DNA of 64,000 nucleotides. It comes from Streptomyces capitiformicae (GTDB taxonomy: Bacteria > Actinomycetota > Actinomycetes > Streptomycetales > Streptomycetaceae). The notes beneath the pieces were generated by a model that did not search any database, was not told the origin of the DNA, and saw only the letters and a program-made list of their open reading frames with translations. Every line of letters starts with the position of its first letter. The stretch's first letter is position 1. The stretch spans positions 8,873,486 to 8,937,485 of the forward strand of contig NZ_CP022161.1 of NCBI RefSeq assembly GCF_002214185.1, written 5' to 3'. Both the position numbers and the translations under genes were made by a program. Shown one piece after another: positions 45,497-54,241 of this stretch.

Positions 45497-46791
45497 ACGA
45501 CTGGCACAGCTGGGCAGCCATCGTCGTCTTCGTCGGCGCGTACGCCCTGATCATCAGCGAGAAGATCCACCGCGTCGCCGTGGCGCTGGGCGGCGCGGCC
45601 CTCATGCTGGCGATCGGGGCGACCGACGACAAGTCGGCCTTCTACTCCGAGCACAGCGGCGTCGACTGGAACGTCATCTTCCTGCTGCTGGGCATGATGA
45701 TGATCGTCGGCGTGCTGAAGAAGACCGGCATGTTCGAGTACCTGGCAATCTGGTCCGTGAAGCGGGCACGGGCCAAACCCTTCCGGGTGATGGCCATGCT
45801 CGTCGTCATCACGGCGGTCGCGTCGGCGCTGCTGGACAACGTGACGACGGTCCTGCTCATCGCGCCCGTCACGCTGCTGGTGTGCGAGCGCCTGGCCCTC
45901 CCGGCCGCCCCCTTCCTCATCGCCGAGGTCATGGCCTCGAACATCGGCGGCACCGCGACACTGGTCGGCGACCCACCGAACATCATCATCGCCAGCCGGG
46001 CCGGGCTGACCTTCAACGACTTCCTGGTCCACCTCGCCCCGATCTCGGCGGTCCTGCTCGTCGTCCTCGTCCTGCTGTGCCGCGTGATGTTCCGCAAGTC
46101 CTTCATCTACGACGAGGACCGCGCCGCCGAGATCATGGAGCTGGAGGAACGCGAGGCCATTCGCGATCCCCGGCTCCTCGTTCAGGGCCTGATCGTGCTC
46201 CTGCTGGTCGTGGCGGGCTTCGTCCTGCATCCGGTGCTGCACTACGAACCGAGCGTCGTCGCCCTGCTCGGCGCCGGACTGCTCATCGCCGTCTCCTCGG
46301 CGGACACCGGTGACGTGATGAAGGAGGTGGAGTGGCCCACCCTGGCCTTCTTCGCCGGGCTCTTCATCATGATCGGCGGCCTGATCGAGACCGGCGTGAT
46401 CGGCGAGGTCTCCAAGTCCCTGGCCGACGCGATCGGCGACAACGAACTCGGCGGCTCCATCACCCTGCTGGGCGCCTCCGCCGTTCTCTCCGGCATCGTC
46501 GACAACATCCCCTACGTCGCCACCATGGCCCCCATCACCAGCGACCTCGTCCAGAACATGGGCGGCGGAAGCGACCACGTCATGTGGTGGGCCCTCGCCC
46601 TCGGTGCCGACCTGGGCGGCAACGCCACCGCGATCGGCGCCAGCGCCAACGTGGTCGTGCTCGGCATCGCCGAACGCAACCGCCAGCCCATCTCTTTCTG
46701 GCAGTTCACCAAGTACGGGCTTGTCGTCACGGCCGTCACCGTGGTCATCGCCCTCGGCTATGTGTGGCTGCGCTACTTCGCGCTCGCCTGA
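45493..46791 (+). CDS. ArsB/NhaD-family permease
   Basis: 432-aa permease of the ion transporter superfamily from GTG 45493 (GGAGGA 4 nt upstream). Features: LLDNVTTVLLIAPVTLLVC, NIGGTATLVGDPPNIII, the mirrored second half SGIVDNIPYVATMAPI and GADLGGNATAIGASANVVV, reflecting internal pseudo-symmetry. This pattern is shared by Na+/H+ antiporter NhaD, ArsB and the P-protein. With an NhaP-type antiporter and a CBS protein in the same operon, Na+/H+ exchange is more likely than arsenite export; no arsenic genes are nearby. Confidence 0.88.
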   Translation: MNDWHSWAAIVVFVGAYALIISEKIHRVAVALGGAALMLAIGATDDKSAFYSEHSGVDWNVIFLLLGMMMIVGVLKKTGMFEYLAIWSVKRARAKPFRVMAMLVVITAVASALLDNVTTVLLIAPVTLLVCERLALPAAPFLIAEVMASNIGGTATLVGDPPNIIIASRAGLTFNDFLVHLAPISAVLLVVLVLLCRVMFRKSFIYDEDRAAEIMELEEREAIRDPRLLVQGLIVLLLVVAGFVLHPVLHYEPSVVALLGAGLLIAVSSADTGDVMKEVEWPTLAFFAGLFIMIGGLIETGVIGEVSKSLADAIGDNELGGSITLLGASAVLSGIVDNIPYVATMAPITSDLVQNMGGGSDHVMWWALALGADLGGNATAIGASANVVVLGIAERNRQPISFWQFTKYGLVVTAVTVVIALGYVWLRYFALA

Positions 46792-46851
46792 CATGTCGTC
46801 TGCCGCAGCCACCACGGGAGCGGCCGTATGGCCCCGGAAGGAGGCATGCGC

Positions 46852-47151
46852 ATGGACGCATCACTGGTGGCACCCGTGACCGTCGTCGCCATGCTGGTGA
46901 TCCGAACCGCTCTGGTGGAGATGCGCCACCCGGGAAGCGCACGCCGACAATGGTGCTTCCTTGCCCGCCGCCGACCGATGACTGCGGGAGCCGCCGTGGC
47001 GGTGCTTCTCAGCGTCGGCGGCTGGCGGGCAGCCGGGATCGCTTCCGTGGCGTGGACCGTGCTGGCCGGGACACTCGTCGCCCACATCGTCCACCTGTCC
47101 ACCGGGCCGGAAGCGGACAAGACGGAGAACCGGAACGGTGGACGTCATTGA
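46852..47151 (+). CDS. Small membrane protein, unknown
   Basis: 99 aa from ATG 46852, 7 nt after GGAAGGAGG (ATG 46846 is too close). Three hydrophobic stretches: LVAPVTVVAMLVIRTALV, MTAGAAVAVLLSVGGW and IASVAWTVLAGTLVAHIVHL. I do not recognise the family. It lies 60 bp after the ArsB/NhaD gene and may be the last gene of that operon. Confidence 0.6.
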   Translation: MDASLVAPVTVVAMLVIRTALVEMRHPGSARRQWCFLARRRPMTAGAAVAVLLSVGGWRAAGIASVAWTVLAGTLVAHIVHLSTGPEADKTENRNGGRH

Positions 47152-47471
47152 ACTGGCGGGTCGCGCCTGCGCGTGCCTCACTCTGGGAGAGGTGATCCGG
47201 GTGGGTCCGTCTGCGCGGTCGAACGAGCCTGCCGCCGCTGTGAGGGCACCAACTGAGATCGTCCTGCTCAACGATGATGGTCGCGTCATTGGGCGCCTGC
47301 GTTTCCGTGCCTGCGTTTCCGTGCCTGCGTTTCCGTGCCTGCCCGACGTGCCGTACAGGGCGGATCCTGGAGATCTGGGTCTGCGAGGCCTGGCAACGAC
47401 AGGGACTGGGACGCGAGCTCGTTCATTGCCTGCTCGCCCCTCGCCCCGGCTACCGGTGGAGCACGACATAG
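47138..47471 (+). pseudogene. GNAT acetyltransferase broken by a 14-bp triplication
   Basis: The first frame (GTG 47138) reads to VLLNDDGRVIGRLRFRAC and then runs into three copies of a 14-bp repeat. The +1 frame continues with ILEIWVCEAWQRQGLGRELV, which contains the GNAT acetyl-CoA motif (QxxGxG), then GYRWSTT and a stop at 47469. Removing two repeat copies (28 bp) joins the two halves in one frame. The C-terminal segment normally following YRWSTT is lacking, so the gene is probably dead even if the frame were restored. Confidence 0.72.
47295..47342. repeat. 14-bp tandem repeat (3.4 copies)
   Basis: GCCTGCGTTTCCGT at 47295, 47309 and 47323, plus a partial copy. Because 14 is not a multiple of three, copy number sets the reading frame of the GNAT gene. 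Confidence 0.93.
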
Positions 47472-47488
47472 CAGTTCTCGGCATCGGA

Positions 47489-48061
47489 ATGCGGGCGGCC
47501 GTCTGGAAGGTCACCTCGGTGAACGGCTTCCGAATGGGCTGGCAGGGAATCCCCGTCTACCTGGCCCTGGCAGCAGTCCTGGGCCGAATCGCCACCTGCA
47601 AGGTCGTCCTGCACGAGGCCACACTGGTCGTCATCAACCCCCTGCGCGCCCACACCATCCCACGGCCCGCCCTCGCCCGAGCCGAGGTGGACGACCACGG
47701 CACCCTGGAGCTTCACCTCCACGACGACAAGCGCATCCCGTCGTTCGCGTTCGGCGGCTCACTCGTCGACCGCATCAAGGGCACCAGCGAGGAAGCGGCC
47801 CACACCATAACCACCTGGCCCCATGCCCCCCACCCACCAACTCCCGACCTCCACACCCAAACCCACTGGACACGCTCCCCCTACACCGACACCGCCCTCG
47901 CCCTATGCGCGGCGACCACAGCCGCGGGCGCCCTCTGGATGGCGCTCAGCTCCAGCACGGGAGGCAATCTGGGTGACTCCGTCCGCGGGGAGGGTGATCA
48001 GCTCATGGTGGAATCCGGTCGGAGTCCCTCCGTGAAAGCGCTCGACGCAATGCAGGCCACC
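47489..48061 (+). CDS. PH-like membrane-associated protein, 3' end unclear
   Basis: From ATG 47489 (MRAAVWKVTSVNGFRMGWQG) or 47534. A PH-like core is suggested by VVLHEATLVVINPLRAHTIP and ARAEVDDHGTLELHLHDDKR, with a late hydrophobic stretch (DTALALCAATTAAGALWMA). No stop appears where relatives should end. The frame stays open past 48064 into DNA antisense to the regulator gene, so the 3' end was probably lost. The end given is only where the neighbouring gene begins. Confidence 0.45.
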
Positions 48062-48064
48062 AGG

Positions 48065-49126
48065 TCACACGTCGTTGTCCGGCCACCCCAGGAGCCGGGC
48101 GCCGATCACCGCGGTCTGCAGGGTGTAACGGTGGACGGAGTCGGCCGGGTTGGCGCCGGTGAGCTTGTGGATGCGCTCCAGGCGGTAGGTGAAGGCGCGC
48201 ACGCTCAGGCTCAGGCGGCGGGCCGCCTCGGCCGCGACGCACCCCGAGTCGAAGTACGCGGTGAGTGTGTCGACGAGCGGCCGGGCGCCGCCGCGCGCGG
48301 ACTGCAGGGGGCCCAGCGTATTGCGCACGAGGTCGGCCATGGCCTGCCGGTCGCGGGTCAGTACCGGGTAGACGAGGAGGTCGGCGGCACGCAGCACCGG
48401 CTCTTCGATGTGCAGCCGGTCGGCCAGATCGAGGGCGTTGAGGGCCTCTTCGTACGAGTGGACGACTCCCCCGGCGCCCGGGTGGGGGCGTCCGATGGCG
48501 ACCTGGCCTCCATCGGTGGCGGCGTGCGCCTGTTTGGCGAAGAATGCCAGGACCTCGTCCTGTTCTCCGGGGGCGATACAGACCAGCCGCCCGTCCTTGG
48601 TGGTGAGCAGGATGCGCCGCTCACCGAATCTGCTGATCACAGCGCTCTCCACCTGCCGGGTCGCCGGATGCATGTCCTCCACCGGCTTGCTGCCCTGGGC
48701 GACGGCGACCGCATGGGCCCGGGAGAGGAGCAGCCCGAAGCGTTCGGCCCGCTCCGCCAGGCGCCCGAGGTCGCTACGGCCGTAGAGCAGGTCGTCGATG
48801 AACTCTCGCCGTACGCCTTCCTCCTGCCGTACGGCGAGCCGCTGCGCCCGTTCATGGCCTTCGGCGAAGGCGTCGATCGCCTGCTCGACGACGGCTAGCA
48901 CGCGATCGGTTTCCGTGACGGAGAGGGTGGGCCAGCTCTCCCGGGTCACGGACAGATGCCGGCGGACGAGGGCCCGCAGCCCGAGGCCGGCTTCGGCGGC
49001 GCGCTCTCCCCGGGTGCGCAGGGACTCCAGCTCGTCCCGCGTGAGACGGCGGCCTGTCACGCACGCCTCGGCCAGTATCTGGGCATATCCCTCCAGATAC
49101 TCGTCGGGTACCTCACGCCCGGTCAC
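48065..49126 (-). CDS. PucR/CdaR-type transcriptional regulator
   Basis: 353 aa from GTG 49126 with GGAGG 7 nt upstream. The N-terminal half is helical (VPDEYLEGYAQILAEACVTG, FAEGHERAQRLAVRQEEGVR); the middle is a GGDEF-like sensor as in CdaR proteins. The C-terminal PucR helix-turn-helix is clear: LVDTLTAYFDSGCVAAEAAR, RRLSLSVRAFTYRLERIHKL and TGANPADSVHRYTLQTAVIG. The ligand is unknown. It is the only DNA-binding regulator in the accessory region, and a palindrome shared with two other promoters lies 110 bp upstream of it, making it the prime candidate to control them. Confidence 0.87.
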   Translation of the reverse strand: MTGREVPDEYLEGYAQILAEACVTGRRLTRDELESLRTRGERAAEAGLGLRALVRRHLSVTRESWPTLSVTETDRVLAVVEQAIDAFAEGHERAQRLAVRQEEGVRREFIDDLLYGRSDLGRLAERAERFGLLLSRAHAVAVAQGSKPVEDMHPATRQVESAVISRFGERRILLTTKDGRLVCIAPGEQDEVLAFFAKQAHAATDGGQVAIGRPHPGAGGVVHSYEEALNALDLADRLHIEEPVLRAADLLVYPVLTRDRQAMADLVRNTLGPLQSARGGARPLVDTLTAYFDSGCVAAEAARRLSLSVRAFTYRLERIHKLTGANPADSVHRYTLQTAVIGARLLGWPDNDV

Positions 49127-49235
49127 CCGGCCTCCTCTGTTCTTGACGCATTGCCGGCGTGTTCCTCACGCACGCCGGACAAGAGTGTCAGACCCCCGGG
49201 CCGGTGAGAGAGCCCGGCATGAAGAGCGCAGCAAG

Positions 49236-49254
49236 ATTGCCGGTGTCGGGCAAT
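49236..49254. promoter_or_regulatory. Island palindrome, copy 2 (PucR-type regulator)
   Basis: ATTGCCGG-TGT-CGGGCAAT; arms match at 7 of 8 positions. It lies 110 bp upstream of the regulator gene. A half-site ATTGCCGG occurs at 49151-49158. The remaining 49,127-49,503 interval has no gene. Confidence 0.68.
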
Positions 49255-49503
49255 CCAGAATGGGCGGTTTCGTTGCCAAGGAGCTCTTGACAGGAGCAGT
49301 GGCGAGCCCGGTGCCGGACCACGGAAATCCGGCGCCAGTCCTCCCTGGCCGCCGACGGATCGAGTGAGGCAGGTCCTGGAGATCGCCGACGCCGCCGTCG
49401 ACTTCCCTCAGTCGCGCTCACCGTCGCGCTCGTCGTGGTCGCCGGATTCTGGCTGCTGCTTTGGTTGCCGGGTTCCGGGCGTTCTCCTTGGTGTTCCCGG
49501 TCG

Positions 49504-51018
49504 TCAGGAGCCCGTCTGTTGGCTGATCTCTGGGTCGCCGTGCTCACCGAGCCAGCGGGCGAGCTTGCCGCGTCGGCCGACTGCGCGCAGCCGGCGTTCG
49601 GCGGCCTGCCGCACCTTGGGGGTGGTGATCAGGAGGAGTTCGTCGCCCGCACGCAGCGCGGTGTCGTGACCGGGGACGGTGGTGGCGCCATCACGGACGA
49701 TGAGGGTGACCACGGTCGGCGGCGGCAGCCGCAGTTCGAAGATGGCGACGCCGTGCAGGCGTGATCCGGCGGGAATGCTCACGGTGAGCAGGTCGGCGTC
49801 CAGCACGTCCAGCGGGGCGGTCTCCACCTGGATCTCGCGCAGAGCGCCCGGCCTGGTCAGGCGCAGCAACCGGGCGGCGACGGGCAGGCTGGGGCCTTGG
49901 ACGACGGTGAAGATGACGACCAGTACGAACACGATGTTCAGCAGGTCCCGGGCGCCGCTGAGACCTTCGACGATGGGAAAGGTGGCCAGCACGATCGGCA
50001 CGGCACCGCGTAGTCCCGCCCAGGAGATGAAGCCCTGCTCGCGCCAGGGGACGCGGAAGGGCAGCAGGCAGGCCAGAACGGACAGGGGCCGGGCGACCAG
50101 CAGCAGGACCAGGCCGACGGCTACGGCCGGGCCGATCGCGGCGGGCAGTTCGCTGGGGTCCACCAGCAGGCCGAGCATGACGAACAGGCCGATCTGGGCG
50201 AGCCAGCCCACGCCTTCGGCGAAGGAACGGGTGGCGGCACGGTGCGGCAACTGGGCGTTGCCCAGGACGAGTCCGGCCAGATAGGCGGCGAGGTAGCCGC
50301 TGGCGTGCGCGGCTCCGGCAGCAGCGAAAGCCACGATGCCGAAACCGACGATGGCCAGCGGGTACAGGCCGGTGGCGGGCAGCGCGATATGCCGCAGGGC
50401 GGCGGCACCCAGGCGCCCGATCGCCAGCCCGAGCACACCGCCGACCACCAGCTCGTAGACGACCTGCCCGGCGATGTGTGCCGGACCGGGCACGTCGGCC
50501 GTACTCAGGACCAACACCAGGATGACGGCCGGCGCGTCGTTGAAGCCGGACTCGGCCTCCAGCAACCCGGCGACCTTCTGCGGCAACGGCAGGGACCTCA
50601 GGACGGCGAACACCGCGGCGGCGTCGGTCGACGACACGATCGCGCCCAGCAGCAGCGACAAGTGCCAGTTCATGCCCAGCAACCAGTGCGCGCCGGACGC
50701 GGTGACCAGTACGGAGACGGCCACCCCCGCAGTGGCCAGCACGCCGGCCGGCAGCAGCAGGCGCCGTACGTCGGCCCACTCCGAGGTCAGACCGCCCTCG
50801 ACGAGGATGACGGCCAGGGCGGCCGTGCCCAGGGCCTGCGCCAGCTGGGCGTCGTCGAAGTGGAGGCCGATCACGTCCTCACCGACGATGACACCGACGG
50901 CCAGGAACAGCAGCAGGCTGGGCAGGCCGGCGCGATGGGCGGTGCGGGCAGCGGCGATGCTGGCCAGCAGAACGGTGCCGCCGACGAGCAGGGTCAGGTA
51001 GAGGTCCTGCAATGTCAC
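49504..51018 (-). CDS. K+/H+-type antiporter with TrkA-C domain (CPA1)
   Basis: 504 aa from GTG 51018 (GGAGG 7 nt upstream). About 12 helices with GAIVSSTDAAAVFAVLRSLP, LLEAESGFNDAPAVILVLVL and FISWAGLRGAVPIVLATFPI, the NhaP2/CvrA pattern. The last ~110 residues form a TrkA-C/RCK-C domain (LTVSIPAGSRLHGVAIFELR ... ALRAGDELLLITTP) that gates transport by binding nucleotides. Such exchangers export K+ in alkaline or osmotic stress. It is the only gene on this strand between the regulator and the truncated TrkA-C-like gene. Confidence 0.9.
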   Translation of the reverse strand: MTLQDLYLTLLVGGTVLLASIAAARTAHRAGLPSLLLFLAVGVIVGEDVIGLHFDDAQLAQALGTAALAVILVEGGLTSEWADVRRLLLPAGVLATAGVAVSVLVTASGAHWLLGMNWHLSLLLGAIVSSTDAAAVFAVLRSLPLPQKVAGLLEAESGFNDAPAVILVLVLSTADVPGPAHIAGQVVYELVVGGVLGLAIGRLGAAALRHIALPATGLYPLAIVGFGIVAFAAAGAAHASGYLAAYLAGLVLGNAQLPHRAATRSFAEGVGWLAQIGLFVMLGLLVDPSELPAAIGPAVAVGLVLLLVARPLSVLACLLPFRVPWREQGFISWAGLRGAVPIVLATFPIVEGLSGARDLLNIVFVLVVIFTVVQGPSLPVAARLLRLTRPGALREIQVETAPLDVLDADLLTVSIPAGSRLHGVAIFELRLPPPTVVTLIVRDGATTVPGHDTALRAGDELLLITTPKVRQAAERRLRAVGRRGKLARWLGEHGDPEISQQTGS

Positions 51019-51608
51019 AGGGCCGCCTCCACGTCCAGATTGTCCCGCAGGCACCTCGCTGAGCTGTGGTGGCGGACGACTGGCGTACGAACGGGGCGCC
51101 CGCTGCCGAGGGATCCCGGACCTGGTCGCTTCCGCCGGGACCAGGACCGCCGCCATGACTCGGCTGTGCCCCGGGCAGCGAGAGGCCGCAGGTGCACTGG
51201 CTTGTTCCAGCGCGAACCGGGCCGAGGTCTCTCCTCTCCCGTGCCATGCACGGCACCCGTGCTCGATCTCCCGCGGTTTTCGCAACTCACGGGCCCCTCC
51301 TTTCTGGCAGCCGCTCGATGCGCACCACGCCGACAAGTCCTGCACGGGGCACGACCGCGACGGCAGTGCTGACGATCAGGACAAAGCAGGCACGTCACGG
51401 TAACGCGGTGTGGCGGCGCCGCCCGACGCAGCGGGGCGGAACCTGCTGAGGACTGGTTGCTGTGGGCGGCGGCATCCGGGCCGTTGGCTGGGCTGTGAAG
51501 CCGATAGCTGTCCGCAGACGGGGCATGGATCCGTCTCGCTCCACCTCCGGGCAGTTGCGTAGGGTGTCGGAGGCAGCGGGACACTGATCTCAGGGGCCTG
51601 GGCGGGGT
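51019..51608. other. Intergenic region
   Basis: About 590 bp between the K+/H+ antiporter and a helicase relic, transcribed divergently. It should hold the antiporter promoter. No gene, RNA or copy of the island palindrome is visible. Confidence 0.4.
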
Positions 51609-52615
51609 ATGGCGGACGAGCGGGTCCGGCGGTCCCGGATCGTGGGCTATTGGCGTGCCGTTGAGTTGTTCAGCCCGCAGAAGATTCCGGCCGTCTCGGC
51701 ACGAGACCGGGTGTACGCGGTGACGGCGGACAGTCCCCTTCCATGGGAGGCGGGACACGCACTGCGCTCGGTGCCGCTGGACACCGGTTTCGTGTGGCAG
51801 CACGTGGTCTACGGCGGTGCGTACGCACTCCGCGCGGTCCGCGACACCCTGCTGCAGGTCTTCGGCGAGAGGGAGGAGGACCACGACGGGCGGATGGACG
51901 GCGAGAGCGCGCTGTTCGCCCTGACGGTCACCGACGAGGGGCGGCTGCTGCTCGACTCTCCCGTGCTGTCCACGTGCGCCTGGGCCACGGGGCGTGCTAC
52001 CGGCTCTGGCACGGCAAGTACAAACTCACGGACCAGGATGCGCCGCCCCCGCCGCGCGGGCATCGCGGTCGCGGCCGCGACGCCTGGATCGACAGCGAAC
52101 GCGGTGTGGCGCACCTCCTGCGCGGCTCCCTCAAGACACCGCACAGCGGAGTGTGGCGCGAGGCCAAGGAACGCTTCCGCTCGGCGCTCGCCGACATCGA
52201 GCGGTTGCGCAACGAGCGGGAGGCCGCCGCGGTCGCGCTGCGCGACCTACCCGCCGCGCAGGCCAGTTTGCTCGCGGCCGAGCAGGCTGCGGACCGTGCC
52301 GTTGCGCGGTTGCGGGAGTGCCGCGCCGTGGTGCCCGGTGCCGAGCAGGCCCTGAATCGGGCTGAAACGCTGCGGGCGGAGGCAGAAGCCCGCCGTGCGG
52401 CCCATTTCTCCCGCCGCCCCGGTCTCATGGTGAGCCTGTTCACTTTGGGGCGAGCGGCGGGCGATTGGCACCGTGCCGATCAGGAGCTCGCCGGTGAGGA
52501 GGCAGAGCAGCGTGCCGTAAGGGCCGGCGCCCGTGGCCGGCTTGAAGCAGCACCGGCCGGGGACGGCCGCCGCCCGGCCGCACCTCGGTGCAGCAGCCGG
52601 TACCTTCAGCAGTGA
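51609..52615 (+). pseudogene. Gutted helicase: N- and coiled-coil parts joined out of frame
   Basis: ATG 51609 opens a frame whose first ~128 residues (VRRSRIVGYWRAVELFSPQK, SALFALTVTDEGRLLLDSPV, CAWATGRATG) match the N-terminus of large (~1,200 aa) actinobacterial AAA/superfamily 1 helicases. After about 51,990 the homologous reading continues in another frame with HLLRGSLKTPHSGVWREAKE and a coiled coil (ALADIERLRNEREAAAVALR). All motor motifs (Walker A and B) are absent. An internal deletion plus a frameshift is the simplest explanation. The 52,616-52,918 gap holds nothing recognisable. Confidence 0.65.
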
Positions 52616-52918
52616 TGCGGCGCCGTCCATGCGCCCGGCTGCGGACCTTGCCGAATTTGTCCCCATGTACCCCCCGTCCGTCAGCACGACGAACGATCGC
52701 GCCCCACGCGGCCCGGCGCTTCCTACTACGCCTTGGCACCGCAATCGGCCCCAAATCGTCGGCCTGCGACAGGAGTTGGGCGTGTGTCACACCGGGGCTC
52801 GTGCCGTGACGACCGAGCCCTTCGCGTCATGACCGTCGACGCATTTGTGCGCTGACCTGTCAACTCAATGTCCGGCTACGTTCCCTCAACGGACGCTCAA
52901 ATCCGGATAACGATCGCA

Positions 52919-53476
52919 TCACCACCCCTGATCCTCTGTGTCCCAGGGGCACTTTTGCGTGACTTGGGTCACCCAAGCCTGCGTAAAGAACGTGAGCGGG
53001 TGAGTCCCGAGGAGTTCGGCGAGGCCCCGGCGGGTGGCGGCGAGGACCACGCGGTCCTGCGGGCGTAGGACGTAGCCAGGGTGCAGGTCCCAGAGTAGGC
53101 CGCTGGGATGCTCGGTACCGTCGTCCGACGGTGAGGCCGCGAAGTCGGGCAGGCGTTCGTCCGGGGCGGCGGAGTCGATGGCCAGGATGCGCCACGCGCC
53201 AGCGCCGAACGACTCGGCGACCGTACGGCCTTCCAGTTGCGGATGGCCCGCCACGTCGAGGGCGGCGAACACGAGGACTCTGCGCTCGACGGGGATGGCG
53301 CCGAGGATCCGGCGGCCCATCATCGCGCCGGCGAACGCGGGGGCGGCAAGGTAGTGTCCGGCGGCCATCTCCTGCGGCGCCGTATACGAGTCGGCCCGCC
53401 CTTCTCCCTCCCTCGATGCCGGTATCAACGACACAGCGACAGCAAAGCGCACACCGCCGTGACCGGGACTGATCAT
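52919..53476 (-). CDS. RCK/TrkA-C-like protein, probably 5'-truncated
   Basis: 185 aa. RRVLVFAALDVAGHPQLEGR, FGAGAWRILAIDS and GYVLRPQDRVVLAATRRGLA resemble the C-terminal half of actinobacterial two-RCK potassium-channel-associated proteins, and HYLAAPAFAGAMMGRRILGA resembles the segment just before it. The NAD-binding domain and any channel helices are missing. The N-terminal ~25 residues look unrelated, as if a new start had been acquired after truncation. It may be non-functional or a free-standing regulator of the antiporters. Confidence 0.5.
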   Translation of the reverse strand: MISPGHGGVRFAVAVSLIPASREGEGRADSYTAPQEMAAGHYLAAPAFAGAMMGRRILGAIPVERRVLVFAALDVAGHPQLEGRTVAESFGAGAWRILAIDSAAPDERLPDFAASPSDDGTEHPSGLLWDLHPGYVLRPQDRVVLAATRRGLAELLGTHPLTFFTQAWVTQVTQKCPWDTEDQGW

Positions 53477-53551
53477 GACGCATGAGCCGAGTGGTCACAG
53501 CCGGCTCGGTCGGCCCCGGGTATCGCAGTCCGGCATCAACGAGACGTCAAG

Positions 53552-53570
53552 ACTGCCGGAACACGGCAAT
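53552..53570. promoter_or_regulatory. Island palindrome, copy 3 (flotillin/AAA module)
   Basis: ACTGCCGG-AAC-ACGGCAAT; arms match at 6 of 8 positions, with the same 19-bp length and centre spacing as copies 1 and 2. It lies 123 bp upstream of the YqiJ-like gene. Confidence 0.58.
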
Positions 53571-53693
53571 GCGGTGAGGAGCAGCGCCAGTTCACAATGA
53601 CCTTGGCGCACACACGGGTGTGTCCTGGTGCCCGGCCCCGGCAACGGCTGCGGATGGCCCGGACACTACGGCGAGACTTGGGGGTGAGGGATC

Positions 53694-54125
53694 TTGGAGG
53701 TCATCGGCGCCGCCGCGCGGTTCCCCACCGTCATCTTCACGTCTGCTCTGGTCGTCGCGCTCTGCTTCTGGTTCCCGGTCCTGCTGGGACGGGTCGGTGT
53801 ACGCGACTTCGATGCCGACGCCCCCGCGCTGGCCAGGGCGTTCGGAGGAGCACCAGTCGCCGTCGCCGCCTCCGTCGTCACGGTGAGCGGCTGGCTCGTC
53901 AGCCTCGCCGGGATGCTCGTGATGGAGTGGATCGGCGTGACGGGGTTCGGTGCTGCCCTGGCCCGCGTCATGCTGCTCGCGCTGTCCACGCTCGCCGCCT
54001 GGGCGGTGGCACATGCTCTCGCGGGTCCGGTCACCAAGCTGTTCCGCCACCAACCTGGGCCGCGCCAACGGGACTTGGCGAACGGCACTCCGTTTGACCC
54101 CGGCAGTCGCCGCGCCCGCCGCTGA
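53694..54125 (+). CDS. YqiJ-like membrane protein (flotillin partner)
   Basis: 143 aa from TTG 53694, 3 nt after GGGGGTGAGGG. Three membrane segments: FPTVIFTSALVVALCFWFPV, VAVAASVVTVSGWLVSLAGM and ALARVMLLALSTLAAWAVAH. The pattern is that of the N-terminal membrane part of YqiJ-like proteins encoded beside flotillins. The C-terminal OB-fold domain of YqiJ is missing; only a short basic tail follows. It lies 116 bp upstream of the flotillin gene on the same strand. Confidence 0.68.
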   Translation: MEVIGAAARFPTVIFTSALVVALCFWFPVLLGRVGVRDFDADAPALARAFGGAPVAVAASVVTVSGWLVSLAGMLVMEWIGVTGFGAALARVMLLALSTLAAWAVAHALAGPVTKLFRHQPGPRQRDLANGTPFDPGSRRARR

Positions 54126-54241
54126 GCCGACCGCCCGCGGTGCAACCGCTGGCCCCCTTCTGACGCCCCTGCCCGCGGCCCAGCGGGCCGCTTCGCCTCG
54201 CTGTCGAGGCGTCGCCTCTTCGCAGACTTCAAGGATTTCCT

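Noticed and set aside
45493..46791. Arsenite efflux pump (arsB)
   Set aside because: The fold is shared with NhaD; no arsR, arsC or arsenic-linked genes are present and neighbours point to Na+/H+ exchange.
49364..49560. Small plus-strand membrane protein downstream of palindrome copy 2
   Set aside because: A hydrophobic stretch (VALVVVAGFWLLLWLPG) exists but without a ribosome site or consistent frame, and it runs into the antisense of the antiporter gene.
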